DNA from: Zygnema cylindricum
Taxonomy: Eukaryota; Streptophyta; Zygnematophyceae; Zygnematales; Zygnemataceae
Direction of reading: 5' to 3'
Length of the DNA: 64,000 nt
Assembly: GCA_037447655.1 (NCBI GenBank)
Contig: JBBHKE010002438.1
Span: 57,610-121,609, forward strand
Made by a program: the position numbers and the translations under genes. A model generated the notes under the pieces. The model made no database searches. It was not told the origin of the DNA and saw only the letters and a list, made by a program, of their open reading frames with translations. Position 1 is the stretch's first letter, and the number at the start of each line of letters is the position of its first letter. Of this stretch, positions 11,906 through 22,955 are shown in pieces.

Positions 11906-12472
11906 ATGTAGAACTAGACAATTCACTACATTTAAACAATACACACGTGCGTCGATGAAAAATGATAATTTTCACACGTCCCCAAAGTCACGTGCCTTCG
12001 CAGAAGGTGAGCGTAAAATCTTTGTCGAAAAAAAATATGGCTTTTACTTGAAATCAGCAGAGTGAATGAGATCTATGAGGTACATTGACGCGGTACACTT
12101 GCGAAGTACACGTACGTAATACGCAAGTACGAATTTACATACCAAAATGGTCTTTTTTTAAATCTTTGACGATTTTAGGGATTTGACCGTCGACTTACGT
12201 GGAGCCACACTAATCAGAACACGTATGTAAAATTTTTTTTACAGAGGATACGCGATGTAATCGAGGCCTCTATAATACAGAAATTTTGCTTTCCGTATTA
12301 TTAGAGAGACCTCCATATGTAACCATACCCAAAATTATTTCCTAATTTTGCCGTGAAGCTTGCTCTTGATGCCATTTGTATTTCAAAACATAGTTTAAAA
12401 GTAGGCGTTTTTATGGTAGGCCTTTGGTCGGCGCCTTTATCGTAAGTTGAGTTATGGGATTTTCATGTGATC

Positions 12473-13465
12473 TGCAACTCTGAGACCTCTATAGGTACTC
12501 AGAGTAGGCAGCTTGCTAGAAGCCTTTAGGATAACCTCAGTTCTTTGAGCTTTGTCTGAATATTGCTGACACCCTGACAGAATACAGACTAACCAGACTT
12601 CACCCCTTAGAAGGGCTGACTCCCCTAAGTCTGCCACAAAAAGAATCCTTGAATTTGCTCCCCTGAGCAGTTAATTATCAATGGTCGAAGATGACCCTTT
12701 TATACAAAAGCTCTCTGAGAGAGAGGCGGCTATCTGTAATTTTCTAAGTCCTAAACCCCTCTCTAAACCCTCTCCTACTGATGTACGGAACCAATCAATT
12801 GAGTGTACAGTACAGAAAGGTACTTGGTCCGAAATACTTCTGTACGACCATTGTACGATATGGCCAGAGAGACGACGCCTGCCATATCCGGGTTCGCCAT
12901 AATATGTCCCGGAGATGCCGTCATCCAATATCACGCTGCCACGTGTCACCCGTTGTGGTTGTGATCGAAAACCGCCAAATCGACCATTCCGCGATGCCGG
13001 CTTCTTTCTCCGTCGTTAGATTAATGTCGACCTTAATTTATAGACGTTAAAAATACAAGTAGTACATTCCCAGTGTAATTCTATTTTTAACTGTCTTTGT
13101 GTGATTGCGGTCCGTTTGTCAGTAAATCGAACTTCTCTTTTTTCGAAATCTTTAAGTAGCTATCGTACCCTATATACTTCATCACTGGTCTTAGACTACA
13201 TGGTAAGACTAACGGCTACTTTGACGGATTGTAGGTAGCAGGATATTATCCTGGGTCCGTCAATCCTTTTGGTAAGTTTACCAAGGATCTGCCTTCTGAC
13301 TCTACAAGGAGCATAGGCAGCCATGGCTCTAGCTTCCTCTCTAGCCTTTAGTGACTACGAGAAGTACGGGGGCTAGAGAGAGAAGCTAGAAGCAGGGTGC
13401 CTCTGCTTTTTCCAGATCTTATTTAAATCTTTTAACTAACCTAGAAAATACCTTTTATTTCAACA
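12473..13465 (-). repeat. 3' LTR of element A
   Basis: On the element strand it runs from TGTTGAAATAAAAGG to GAGTTGCA, the usual TG...CA. It matches 24255-25243 throughout. Internal features are the stem-loop at 13312-13409, a decayed T-arm-like hairpin at 13221-13263, a CCACGTGTC G-box at 12939 and CCAAT at 12786. Directly right of it, GGGAG followed by TGTTG on the minus strand is the polypurine tract. Confidence 0.88.
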
Positions 13466-13569
13466 CTCCCATTATTTTCTAGTCACTTTTGATTTGAAGT
13501 CCACATCTCTCTCTGCAGAAAATTAATTTAGGAGAAGGTTTCGGCTTTGTCATCATGTCTGCCACCATC

Positions 13570-15590
13570 TCACTGTCTGGTCTGTATTATAGACTTATTA
13601 TTTTGTTCTCCACCTTTTCCCTAACAAAGCTAAGTCTGATGTCCATGTGTTTTGCTTTAAAATGATGTTTGGGATTAGCAGCAATTGCAATTGCTGCTTG
13701 ATTTTCAGAGAATGTTTTCTGAATTCCACTCTTAAGATGCCCAAATTCACCAAGCAAGGATTTAACCCACATCAATTCCTTCATAGCAGAGCAAGATGCC
13801 ATATACTTTGCCTCCATGGTAGAGTGAGCAATGACCTTTTGCTGCTTACTGCTCCTGCAACAAGCACCATTCCCCACATACAACACATATCCAGATGTAC
13901 ATCTTCTCATCGGAGCATCCCCATAGCTGGCATCACTCCAAGTGGTGATGTCAGTGTTTTCCCCACCCTGATGCATCCATAGATCCCTAGTTCCTATGAG
14001 ATATCTGATGACCCTTTTTGCTGCTTCCCAATCCCTTTTGGTAGGAGCATTCAGACTCATACTTAGCACTCCTACAGCTGCTGCCAAATCCGGTCTGGTA
14101 CAATTCATAAAATATATCAAACTGCCCACTACCTGTCTGTATGGAATAGTCTGCATAAACTTCTTCTCTTCTGGACCTAGTTATCATCTAGAATTAGGAT
14201 GTCTCTTTCCTCACTCCCCTCACTTCCCTTCTTTAGATCCATGGGAGTAGTGCAACTGTTGGCTTTGTTCATCTGAAATTTTTCCAGCATGTTTCCAATT
14301 GCCTTTTTCTGAGTTAATCTAATTATCCTCTTTTTCCTATATCTCTCTAGTTGTATTCCCAAAATATATCTAGCCTCCCCCATATCTTTCATTTCGAACC
14401 TTCCTTTTAGATCTGTTTTAAGTTTGTTAATTTTCTTTAATGACTTACTTAGAACAAAAAGATCATCAACGTAAATTGCAATAAAGATGACACCTTCCTC
14501 ATCTTCAAAAACATATATTTAATGGTCTGTACTGATGCGAAAGTATCCCAGACTGGTAAGGAACTCATCGAGTTTCTTGTTCCATTGTCTGGGCGCCTGT
14601 TTCAAACCATAGAGAGATTTGATTAGCCGGCATACCTTACTTTCCTCTCCTTGTTCCACGAATCCTTCCGGTTGTCGCATGAAGATCTCCTCTTCTAGTT
14701 CTCCATGTAGGAACGCTGTCTTTATGTCCATCTGGTGGACTTCCATGTCTTCTACAGCTGCCAGACTGAGAAGTATTCGGACCGAGGGAAATCTGACTAC
14801 CGGAGCGAAGGTTTCTTCGTAGTCTATTCCCTCTTTCTGAGTAAAACCTTTCGCCACTAACCGAGCCTTATACCGCTCAATTGTATTGTCCGGATTCAGT
14901 TTTAGTTTGAAAACCCACTTACATCAATTGGTTTTCTATCGAGGAGGACAGTCCACCAGCTCCCATGTATCAGCCGCCATAATTGAAGTCATCTCTTCAT
15001 TGATGGCCGTCTTCCATCGGTTTCTTTCCGGACAGTTCATTGCCTCTTCATATGTTTGAGGTTCATCTAGGTGAGATAGTTTAGTTACCTTGTTATTAAC
15101 TTGTTTCACTTGAAGCCTTTTGCTGCTTCGTCTCCCTCCCTCAAAATCTGTGGCAGGAATAGATGGTTCTCGTGGATTCTTTCGATTCACCACGGCTTCT
15201 CCTCTGTCCCTCGAATCCATATCCGTTTCCACCACGTCTTCTGCTTGTGTCATTGGGGTTTCCAAGTTCAAGTGTTTCTCTGTCTGTTTTGAATCTGCAA
15301 CGATATCATCTGAACCTGCACGAGTATCATCTTCTTGAAAACCCGGATAGTTAGGGAGATGAAAGTCATCAGAATTGTCTGACTCAACTCTGATTCTGAC
15401 TAGTTTTGAGGATTTATAGAGATCTACCGACTTCCCTTCATCCATAGCTACCAGATGTTTAACTAATATTATATCTTCTCTCTTTAGATCATATACTCTA
15501 TACCCTTTTACATCCTCATCATATCCTAGCAAGTATCATGGTTTCCCTTTAGGATCTAGTTTCCAGTTTGATTTATCTGTATCTAAACTG
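13570..15590 (-). pseudogene. Element A reverse transcriptase and RNase H remnant
   Basis: From right to left: spacer region between integrase and RT (15532-14936), N-terminal RT (WELVDCPP, EETFAPVVRFPSVRILLSLA), the catalytic YVDDL segment near 14470, the KDMGEA.YILGI helix (14392-14340), the PYRQVVGSLIYFMNCTRPDL block (14150-14085), and RNase H with WSDASYGD and HSTMEAKYM, ending EKVENKIISL near 13587. Stops interrupt it at about 15540, 14925-14935, 14520 and 14180 and a homopolymer frameshift lies near 15610. Most of the RT frame is otherwise preserved, so decay is recent relative to insertion. It would copy the element RNA if intact; it cannot now. Confidence 0.85.
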
Positions 15591-15594
15591 AAGA

Positions 15595-16537
15595 CTTTAC
15601 TACCGAAAAAACCTTTAAATGAGATAGATCTGGTTTTCAGCCGGTCCATTTCTCATATGGAGTTTGGCCTTTCACCGCCCAAGTTAGAACTCTGTTTTTC
15701 AAATAATTTGCACGATTCATAGCTTCTACCCAAAATCTTTTTCCTATCGTTTTATCTGACAAAATACTCCGTGCACTATCATTTAGTGTCCTATTCAATC
15801 TCTCGGCAACACCATTCTGTTCCGGGTTTTCTGGAATTGTCTTTTGATGTTGAACACCATCCTCCCTTAAGAACTCTTCAAACTGATTGGAGGTATATTC
15901 TCCTCCATTGTCACTTCTTACTCTCTTTATTGAGGTCTCGTGAAGTTTCTCGACCCATGCCTTATATTGTTTGAAATACTCCGGAGTTTCTGATTTATTT
16001 TTCAGAAAGTATACTCGGGAGTACCGGGACCAATCATCAGTAATGGTTAGCATAAATCTTTTGCCTCCGGGTGATGGCGCTCTCGCCGGTCCCCAAATGT
16101 CCGTGTGTACCAAATCAAGAACTTTTTCTCCTTTATAAGTTGCTTCCTTTGGGAATGGTAATCTGTGTGCTTTACCTTGAGCACACCCACTGCAATCACT
16201 CACATTATCATTTTCCCCAAAGCGTATTCCTTCAACTACTCCCAACTTTTTCATTTCTCTTAACTTTTCTAGATTCACATGCCCAAGTCTCTTATGCCAC
16301 AACATAATATCATTGACACCAGCATAGTAAAGTTTGAGTTTTTCATTACTTAAAGCAAGCCTGAACATTCCTTGGCTACCTTTCTCAGCAGTGAAATACA
16401 CATCTTCCTCAAAGCTAGCTGTAAAGACTCCTTTTCTGGTGCTAGTTTCAAATCCTTTATCATCTAATACAGACGTAGAGATAAGATTCTTGTTTAACTC
16501 CGGAATAAACAATACATCGGAGAACGTAACTATTGAG
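15595..16537 (-). pseudogene. Element A integrase remnant, broken by element B
   Basis: The zinc-binding HHCC motif is visible as WHKRLGHVNLEKL ... CSGCAQGKAHRLPF (16310-16160). The DDE core follows: D in LVHTDIWGPA, D in RSDNGGEYTS (about 15900) and E in NPEQNGVAERLNRTL (about 15800). A TGA at about 15640 ends the long frame just after YEKWTG. At 16537 the coding sequence stops inside the word GKTSI, exactly where element B entered; the other half resumes at 22956. Confidence 0.87.
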
Positions 16538-16542
16538 GTTTT

Positions 16543-17588
16543 TAAACTCTGAGACCTCCATAAGTCCTCAGAGTGGACAGCTTCCAAAAGCCTCTAGGAT
16601 AATCCTGACCCCTTTGTGTTTAAGCAAAAATAACTGCCACCTTGGCAGAGAAAAACTCTGACCACCTTCACCCCTGTGAAGACAAGACTCCCCTGAGTCG
16701 GTAGCAAAAAGAATCTCTTAATTTGCTCCCTTGAGCAGTAAGTTATGGAGGGTCAAAGTTGACCTTTTGTACAGAAGCTGTCTGGGAGAGAGGGTCCTAT
16801 CTTCCAATTTGTCTAAGTCCTATCTCTCTCACAGACTCTATCTACTGATGTACGGAACCAATCATATTACAGTTCCGTACGCAAAAGTACAGCTGCCGGT
16901 GTACTTTATGTACGGACACTGTACGACATGCCTTAAATGTCGACACGTGGTATGTCCGGATTCGCTCCTTTAATCCTCGGAGATGCCGCGCTCCAATGTT
17001 ACTTCGCCACGTGTCATCCGATGTGGCGATGCCCACAAACCGCCGAATTCTCCTTCCGCGATCTCGGCGCTAATTACGGCCGTCCGATTAAACTTGCATT
17101 TGATCGTAGCCGTAATAAATACATGCGCGGTATTTGTTTCGCTTACGAAAATAATGCGCGGTATTGATTTCTTATCCGTACTGCAATTCGTACTTTTATA
17201 CTACCATATCTATGTACCCCGTTAACAGTTATAGTTAAATGACTTATCTTACGTGTACATGTTTAAATAATTATCGTACTATATACTACGTAACACTACT
17301 TCTAGACTTAACGGCTAAGGCTACCGGCTATCTACAATCTGACGGCCGACAGGTTTCGGGATCAAATCCTGTCGCCGGCACATATCTTTTAGAAATTAAT
17401 CCCTAGATTAATATAAATTTCCCGTAAACTTGAGGATAGCCTAGGTAGCCATGGCTCTAGCTTCCTCTCCAATTTCACAGTGATTGCGACAAGTTTGAGA
17501 GTTAGAGAGAGAAGTTAGAGGTAGACTGCCTCGGCTTCTATATTTTTATTCAGACCTAGAAAATACTTAAAAACCATTAATTTCTACA
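16543..17588 (-). repeat. 3' LTR of element B
   Basis: Matches 21913-22955 with scattered differences. The element-strand start is TGTAGAAATTAATGG. It contains the stem-loop (17443-17535), a T-arm-like hairpin at 17347-17374, CCAAT at 16858, and CCACGTGTC at 17007. AATAAGAGGAG on the minus strand at 17589-17599 abuts it as the polypurine tract. Confidence 0.9.
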
Positions 17589-17601
17589 CTCCTCTTATTT
17601 T

Positions 17602-19163
17602 CTAGTCAATCTTTAATTTCACACCACACTTCTCATTGCAAAAAATTAGCTTAGGGGAAGGCACAAGTTTGGTCATCATATCTGCTACCATCTCACTATC
17701 TAGTCGGTACTCTAAACTGATTATTTTATTTTCTACTTTCTCTCTAACAAAGCTGAGTCTAATGTCTATGTGTTTAGCTTTAAAATGATGTTTAGGATTG
17801 GCAGAAATAGCGATTGCTGCTTGATTATCACAAAATATTTTCTGCACACCACTCTTAAGATGACCAAGTTACCAAGTAAAGACTTGACCCACATCAATTC
17901 TTTTACAGCAGAGCAAGAGGCCATATACTCAGCCTTCATGGTGGACTGAGCAATAACCTTTTGCTGTTTGCTACTCCAACAGCAAGCCCCATCACCCACA
18001 TATAATACATATCCAGAAGTGCATCTCCTCATCGGAGCATCACCATAACTGGAATCACTCCAAGTAGTGATGTCAGTATTCTCCCCACCCAAATGCAACC
18101 ATAGATCCCTAGTTCCTATCAAGTATCTAAGAACTCTCTTAGCTGCCTCCCAATCCTTCTTAGTGGGAGCATTTAGACTTCTACTCAGCACTCCTACAGC
18201 TGCAGCTAAATCCGGCCGGGTACAATTCATAAAATAGATTAGACTTCCCACTACTTGCCTGTAACCAATAGTCTGCATGAACTTCTGTTCTTCAGGAGAT
18301 AATTCCTCGTCTAAGTTTATGACTCCTTCTTCCTCACTCCCCTCACTTCCCTTCTTCAATTCCATTGGAGTTGTACAACTATTAGCTTTATCCATTTGAA
18401 ATTTTTCAAGCATGTTCCCTATTGCTTCCTTTTGAGTCAATCTTATATTTTTTCTTTTTCGGTCTCTTTCTACTTTAATTCCCAAAATATATTTTGCTTC
18501 CCCCATATCCTTCATTTTAAATCTCCCCTTAAGATCGGTTTTCAGTTTATTAATTTTTTCCATTGATTTACTTAAAACAAGCAAATCATCAACATAAATT
18601 GCAATAAATATATAACCTTCCTCATCTTCGAAAACATAGATTGAGTGATCTGAGCTGATCCGGATATATCCCAGACCGGTAAGAAACTCATCAAGCTTCT
18701 TATTCCACTGTCGAGGCGCCTGTTTCAAACCATAAAGAGATTTAATCAGCCGGCATACCTTACTCTCCTCTCCTTCTTCCACAAACCCTTCGGGTTGTCG
18801 CATGAAGATCTCCTCTTCCAATTCTCCATGTAAAAAGGATGTTTTGATGTCCATCTGGTGCACTTCCATGTCTTCCGCTGCGGCCAGGCTGAGAAGTATG
18901 CGGACGGAGGGAAATCTGACCACCGGGGCAAAGGTTTCCTCGTAGTCAATTCCCTCCTTTTGTGTAAATCCCTTTGCCACTAGTCGGGCCTTGTAGCGCT
19001 CGATTGTGTTATCTGGGTTCAGTTTTAATTTGAAAACCCACTTACAACCGATTGGTTTTCGGTTAGGTGGACAATCCACCAGCTCCCAAGTATCGGCTGC
19101 CATAATTGAGGCCATCTCTTCATTGATGGCTGTCTTCCACCGATTTCTTTCTGGACAAGTCAT
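17602..19163 (-). pseudogene. Element B reverse transcriptase-RNase H, one frameshift
   Basis: One frame of 465 codons (19163-17766) carries nearly the whole RT and RNase H: WELVDCPPNRKPIGCKWVFK at its start, TFAPVVRFPSVR, QMDIKTSFLHGEL, KSLYGLKQAPRQW, the catalytic YVDDLLV at about residues 215-221, MKDMGEAKYILGI, YRQVVGSLIYFMNCTRPDL and RNase H WSDSSYGD. A one-base loss near 17870, after WVKSLLG, shifts the frame. The missing tail (DNQAAIAI ... EMVADMMTK) continues in the overlapping frame 17847-17602. The RT catalytic aspartates are intact. Upstream spacer sequence continues in frame to 19538 apart from stops. This is the best-preserved pol in the window. Confidence 0.9.
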
Positions 19164-19559
19164 CGCCTCTCCATAAGTTTGAGGTTCATCTTGATGAGAT
19201 AGTTTTGTTACCTTGTTATTAACCTGTTTTTCTTGCAGTCTTTTACTAATTCTCCTTCCCCCTTCAAAATCTGAGGCCGAAATAGATGGTTCTCGTGGAT
19301 TCTTTCGAACAAACTCGGTTTCTCCCCTATCCCTTGATTCCTAATCAATTTCCACCACGTCTTCCGCTTCGGGTAGAGTTGTCACTGGAGTTTCCACAAC
19401 CGAGTCCTTTTCAGTTTGATTTGTACCTGCAAGAATGTCATCGTCTCTAAAACTTGGATAGTTAGGAAGCTCAAAGTCATCAGAATTTTCTGACTCATAT
19501 CTGATTTTTACTGACTTTGTATATTTGAAGGGGTCCACAGACTTTCATTCATCCATAAC

Positions 19560-20640
19560 TACTAGATGCGTAACTAAGATTATATCTTCTCTTTTTAGAT
19601 CATAAACTCTATATCCTTTAACATCCTCATCATATCCTAATAAGTATCCCGATTTTCCTTTAGCATCTAGCTTCCAATTAGACCGATCTGTATCTAGACT
19701 GAATACTTCACTGCCGAAAAACCTTTAAATGAGATAAGTCTGGTTTCCGGCCTGTCCATCTCTCATAAGGTGTTTGATCTTTTATAGCTGAAGTAAGAAC
19801 TCTATTTTTGAGGTAATTAGCACAGTTCATTACTTTTGCCCAAAACCTTTTTCCTATCTTCTTATCCGACAACATACTTCTAGCACTATCACTTAGTGTT
19901 CTATTTAACCTTTCAGCTACCCCATTCTGTTCCGGATTTTCTGGAACTGTCTTTTGGTGTTCAACTGGTTAGAAGTATACTCTCCACCATTGTCACTCCT
20001 TACTCTCTTGATTGGAGTTTCATGGAGTTTTTCGCTCCATGCTTTATATTGTCTAAAACAATCCTCAGCTTCTGACTTGTTTTTCAAAAAATACACCCGG
20101 GAATACCGAGACCAATCATCAGTTATAGTCATCATAAATCTCTTCCCCCCCGGTGAGGGCACTCTAGCCGGTCCCCAAATATCTGTGTGTACTAGATCTA
20201 GAAGATTTTCTCCCTTGTAGGTGGCTGTTTTAGGAAAGGGTAATCTGTGTGCTTTACCTTGAGCACACCCACTACAATCACTTATATCATCACTCTCACT
20301 GAACTGAATCCCTTCCACCACTCCCATCTTTTTCATCTCTCTTAACTTATCTAGATTCACATGCCCAAGCCTCTTATGCCACATCATAATATCATGAACA
20401 CCAGCATAATAAAGTTATTTCGTTTCATCACTTAAGATGAGCCTAAACATCCCATGGATACCTTTCTCAACAATGAAATAGACATCCTCCTCAAAACTAG
20501 CAGTAAAGACTCCTTCCCTAGTGCTAGTGCAAAAACCCTTATCATCTAATACGGATGTAGAGATAAGGTTTTTGTTCAGCTCCGGAATAAACAATACATC
20601 GAAGAATGTTAATATGGATGTCTTTCCTTCTACTAACACT
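19560..20640 (-). pseudogene. Element B integrase region
   Basis: The zinc-binding segment MWHKRLGHVNLDKL ... CSGCAQGKAHRLPF is at 20385-20240. The first catalytic D is in LVHTDIWGPA, the second in RSDNGGEYTS. About 12 codons are missing after YTSNQLNT (19967), where the frame shifts; the glutamate-containing PEQNG segment continues in another frame near 19925. The pre-integrase block ending KLYYAGVHD lies to the right. Host-DNA joining function is therefore lost. Confidence 0.8.
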
Positions 20641-21908
20641 TTCAGATCTATCGATCCTACAAGAGTAGTGGTGACTATCCTCCCATCCCCGTACTCTATC
20701 TCTACGGTAGGAATCTTTCTTATCTTAGTGAACAGGTGCCTATCCTTACACATGTGCATGGAGGCACCTGAATCTATAATCCAGCCTGCTTCACCTTTCA
20801 ATCCAGTGTAAGCACATTTCTGCCTTCGTGGAATTTCAACCTCATTTTTTTCCTCCAACTCCTCATCCAAAAAGAGTTGATCGTCTTCTTCCTCTGATTC
20901 TGCCTTAAGTACCTGTGTGACAAGGGCCTTTTTCTTTCCTCTCGGGGTACCACCGGTCTGCCCCTCTTTTAACCAAAGCTCGGTTAGCTTACTGCACTCA
21001 GCCATATAGTGCCCGGTTTCTTACAAAAATGACATAAACCTTTGGGAGCCCTTGGTTCGAACTCATCAGCCTGTTTTTTTCTGCTCCCTACCCCCATAGT
21101 TTTCGACTGGTTTCCGGGAATCTTTGTTCCTCTAATAGGTCGTTGTTGCCAAGGCTTGGCCACTCTTTCCTCCCCTTCGGATCTCAATCGTATTCTCTCG
21201 AACGAGAATCATCCCTACCACTGAGTTCCATATCCACCTTGAGTCCGACAAGTCCTATACACGGTTGACTATGTTCTCGAACACATTAGGTAACTTCATA
21301 AGTAAACAATTAACCTTTTCATAATCACTAAAAACTTTTCCCTAACTCTCTAACTCCATGAAGAGTGTAGCAAGTTCATTGCAAAAATCCAACATATTTC
21401 CCCCTTTGTATACATACTCTTTAACTTTCTGATCAGCCAAATGTTGTTGCTGAATCGTACCACTTCGGTACATCTCTATGAGAGCCATCCAAAGATCGGA
21501 TGCCCTTTCTACCTGCAAATGGGGACATGCAAGGCCTTGAGTGAGATGGCGTAGGATGAAGTGCTTTGCCGCCATATTGTTGAAGTCCCAGGTTTCAGTA
21601 TCATTCTCCTCGTTCCTCGGAATAGGTGACATGAATGCCGAACCAGTTGCTATTGGTGTGGTCGCCTCCTTCTCCTTTCCTTTGTCCACCACCTCTCCTT
21701 CTTTTGTTTCCTCCGTTGAAGGTGAATCCTCTTTCCTGGTGAATGTGCTTCCTCCAAACCCGGGAGGAATTCCAAGACTTGATGGACGCCCCAATCGTCC
21801 ACTCATTATCCCCCAAAACCTTTTTTCGCATAGAGCTCCTATCATCATACTTTCCCAGTATATGAAGCCTGTTCCATTAAAGATTGGTACCCTAGAGGGT
21901 GGGCCCAT
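20640..21908 (-). pseudogene. Element B gag and aspartic protease
   Basis: The gag frame begins at the ATG in the primer-binding site (21908, MGPPSRVPIFNG) and reads FIYWESMMIGALCEKRFWG into a serine/glutamate-rich linker, then HFILRHLTQGLACPHL to 21342. A longer in-frame start exists in the LTR (21932). The zinc knuckle CHFCKKPG is cut by a one-base loss at about 21017, so the H-x4-C half lies in the next frame (21005-20415). That frame carries the retropepsin motif WIIDSGASMHMC near 20775. Several frame changes lie between 21342 and 21187. Gag would form the particle; protease would mature it. Confidence 0.82.
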
Positions 21909-21912
21909 AACC
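21898..21912 (-). other. Primer-binding site of element B (half initiator tRNA-Met)
   Basis: The minus strand directly after the LTR reads GGTTATGGGCCCACC. This complements the anticodon arm of initiator tRNA-Met (plant type: GGTGGGCCCATAACC) rather than its 3' end. The gag ATG is bases 5-7 of the site. Drosophila copia and yeast Ty5 prime this way from a cleaved tRNA. Confidence 0.85.
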
Positions 21913-22955
21913 TGAAACTCTGAGACCTCCATAAGTCCTCAGAGTGGACAGCTTCCAAGAAGCCTCTAGGATAATCCTGACCCCTTTGTGTTTAAGCAAA
22001 AATAACTGCCACCTTGGCAGACAAAAACTCTGACCACCTGCACCCCTGTGAAGGCAAGACTCCCTTGAGTCGATAGCAAAAAGAATCTCTGAATTTGCTC
22101 CCCTGAGCAGTAAGTTATGGAGTGTCAAATTTGACCTTTTGTACAGAAGCTCTCTGGGAGAGAGGGTCCTATCTTCTAATTTTTCTAAGTCCTATCTCTC
22201 TCACAGACTTTATCTTCTGATGTACGGAACCAATCAGAATACAGTTCCGTACGCAAAAGTACAGCTGCTGGTGTACTTTATGTACGGACATTGTACGACA
22301 TGGCCTAAATGTCCACAGGTGGAATATCCGGATTGGCTCCTTTAATCCTCGGAGATGCCGCGCTCCAATGTAACATCGCCACGTGTCATCCGATGTGGCG
22401 ATGCCCACAAACCGCCGAATTCTTCTTCCGCGATCTCGGCGCAAATTCCGGCCGTCCAATTAAACTCGCATTTGATCGTAGCCGTGATAAATACATGCGC
22501 GGTATTTGTTTCGCTTACGAAATCAAAGCGCGGTATTGATTTTTTATCCGTACCGCAATTCGTACTTTTACACTACCATATCTATGTATCCCGTTAATAG
22601 TTATAGTTAAATGATTTACCCTACGTGTACATGTTTAAATCATTATCGTACTATATACTATGTAAGACTACTTCTAGACTTAACGGCTAAGGCTACCGGC
22701 TATCTACTTTCTGACGGCCGGCAGGTACCCGGATCAAATCTTGTCGCCGGCACATACCTTTTAGTAATTAATCCCTTGACTAATATAAATTTCCCGTAAA
22801 CCTCAGGATAGCCTAGGTAGCCATGGCTCTAGCTTCCTCTCCAATTTCTCAGTGCGACAAGTTTGAGAGTTGGAGAGAGAAGTTAGAGGTAGACTGCCTC
22901 GGCTTCTTTATTTCTATTCAGACCTAGAAAATACTTAAAACCATTAATTTCTACA
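21913..22955 (-). repeat. 5' LTR of element B
   Basis: Runs on the element strand from TGTAGAAATTAATGG to GAGTTTCA. It carries the stem-loop (22811-22905), the T-arm-like segment (22725-22752), CCAAT at 22229 and CCACGTGTC at 22378. It ends directly at the primer-binding site, so the element has no untranslated leader between LTR and gag start. Confidence 0.9.

Larger units (their letters stand above)
16543..22955 (-). mobile_element. Ty1/copia retrotransposon B, complete, nested in A
   Basis: Both LTRs (about 1045 bp), primer-binding site, polypurine tract and full gag-pol order are present on the minus strand. GTTTT at 16538-16542 and again at 22956-22960 is the 5-bp target duplication, and joining the two flanks restores the host element's reading frame through its pre-integrase region. 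The left LTR has lost one base of its terminal TG (TAAACTC against TGAAACTC). Coding damage is lighter than in A: single-base frameshifts in the gag zinc knuckle and in RNase H, and a few stops. Confidence 0.93.

Noticed and set aside
13587-14156. Domesticated RNase H gene (189-codon open frame).
   Set aside because: It is simply the undamaged tail of element A's pol, directly followed by the polypurine tract and LTR; nothing suggests separate expression.
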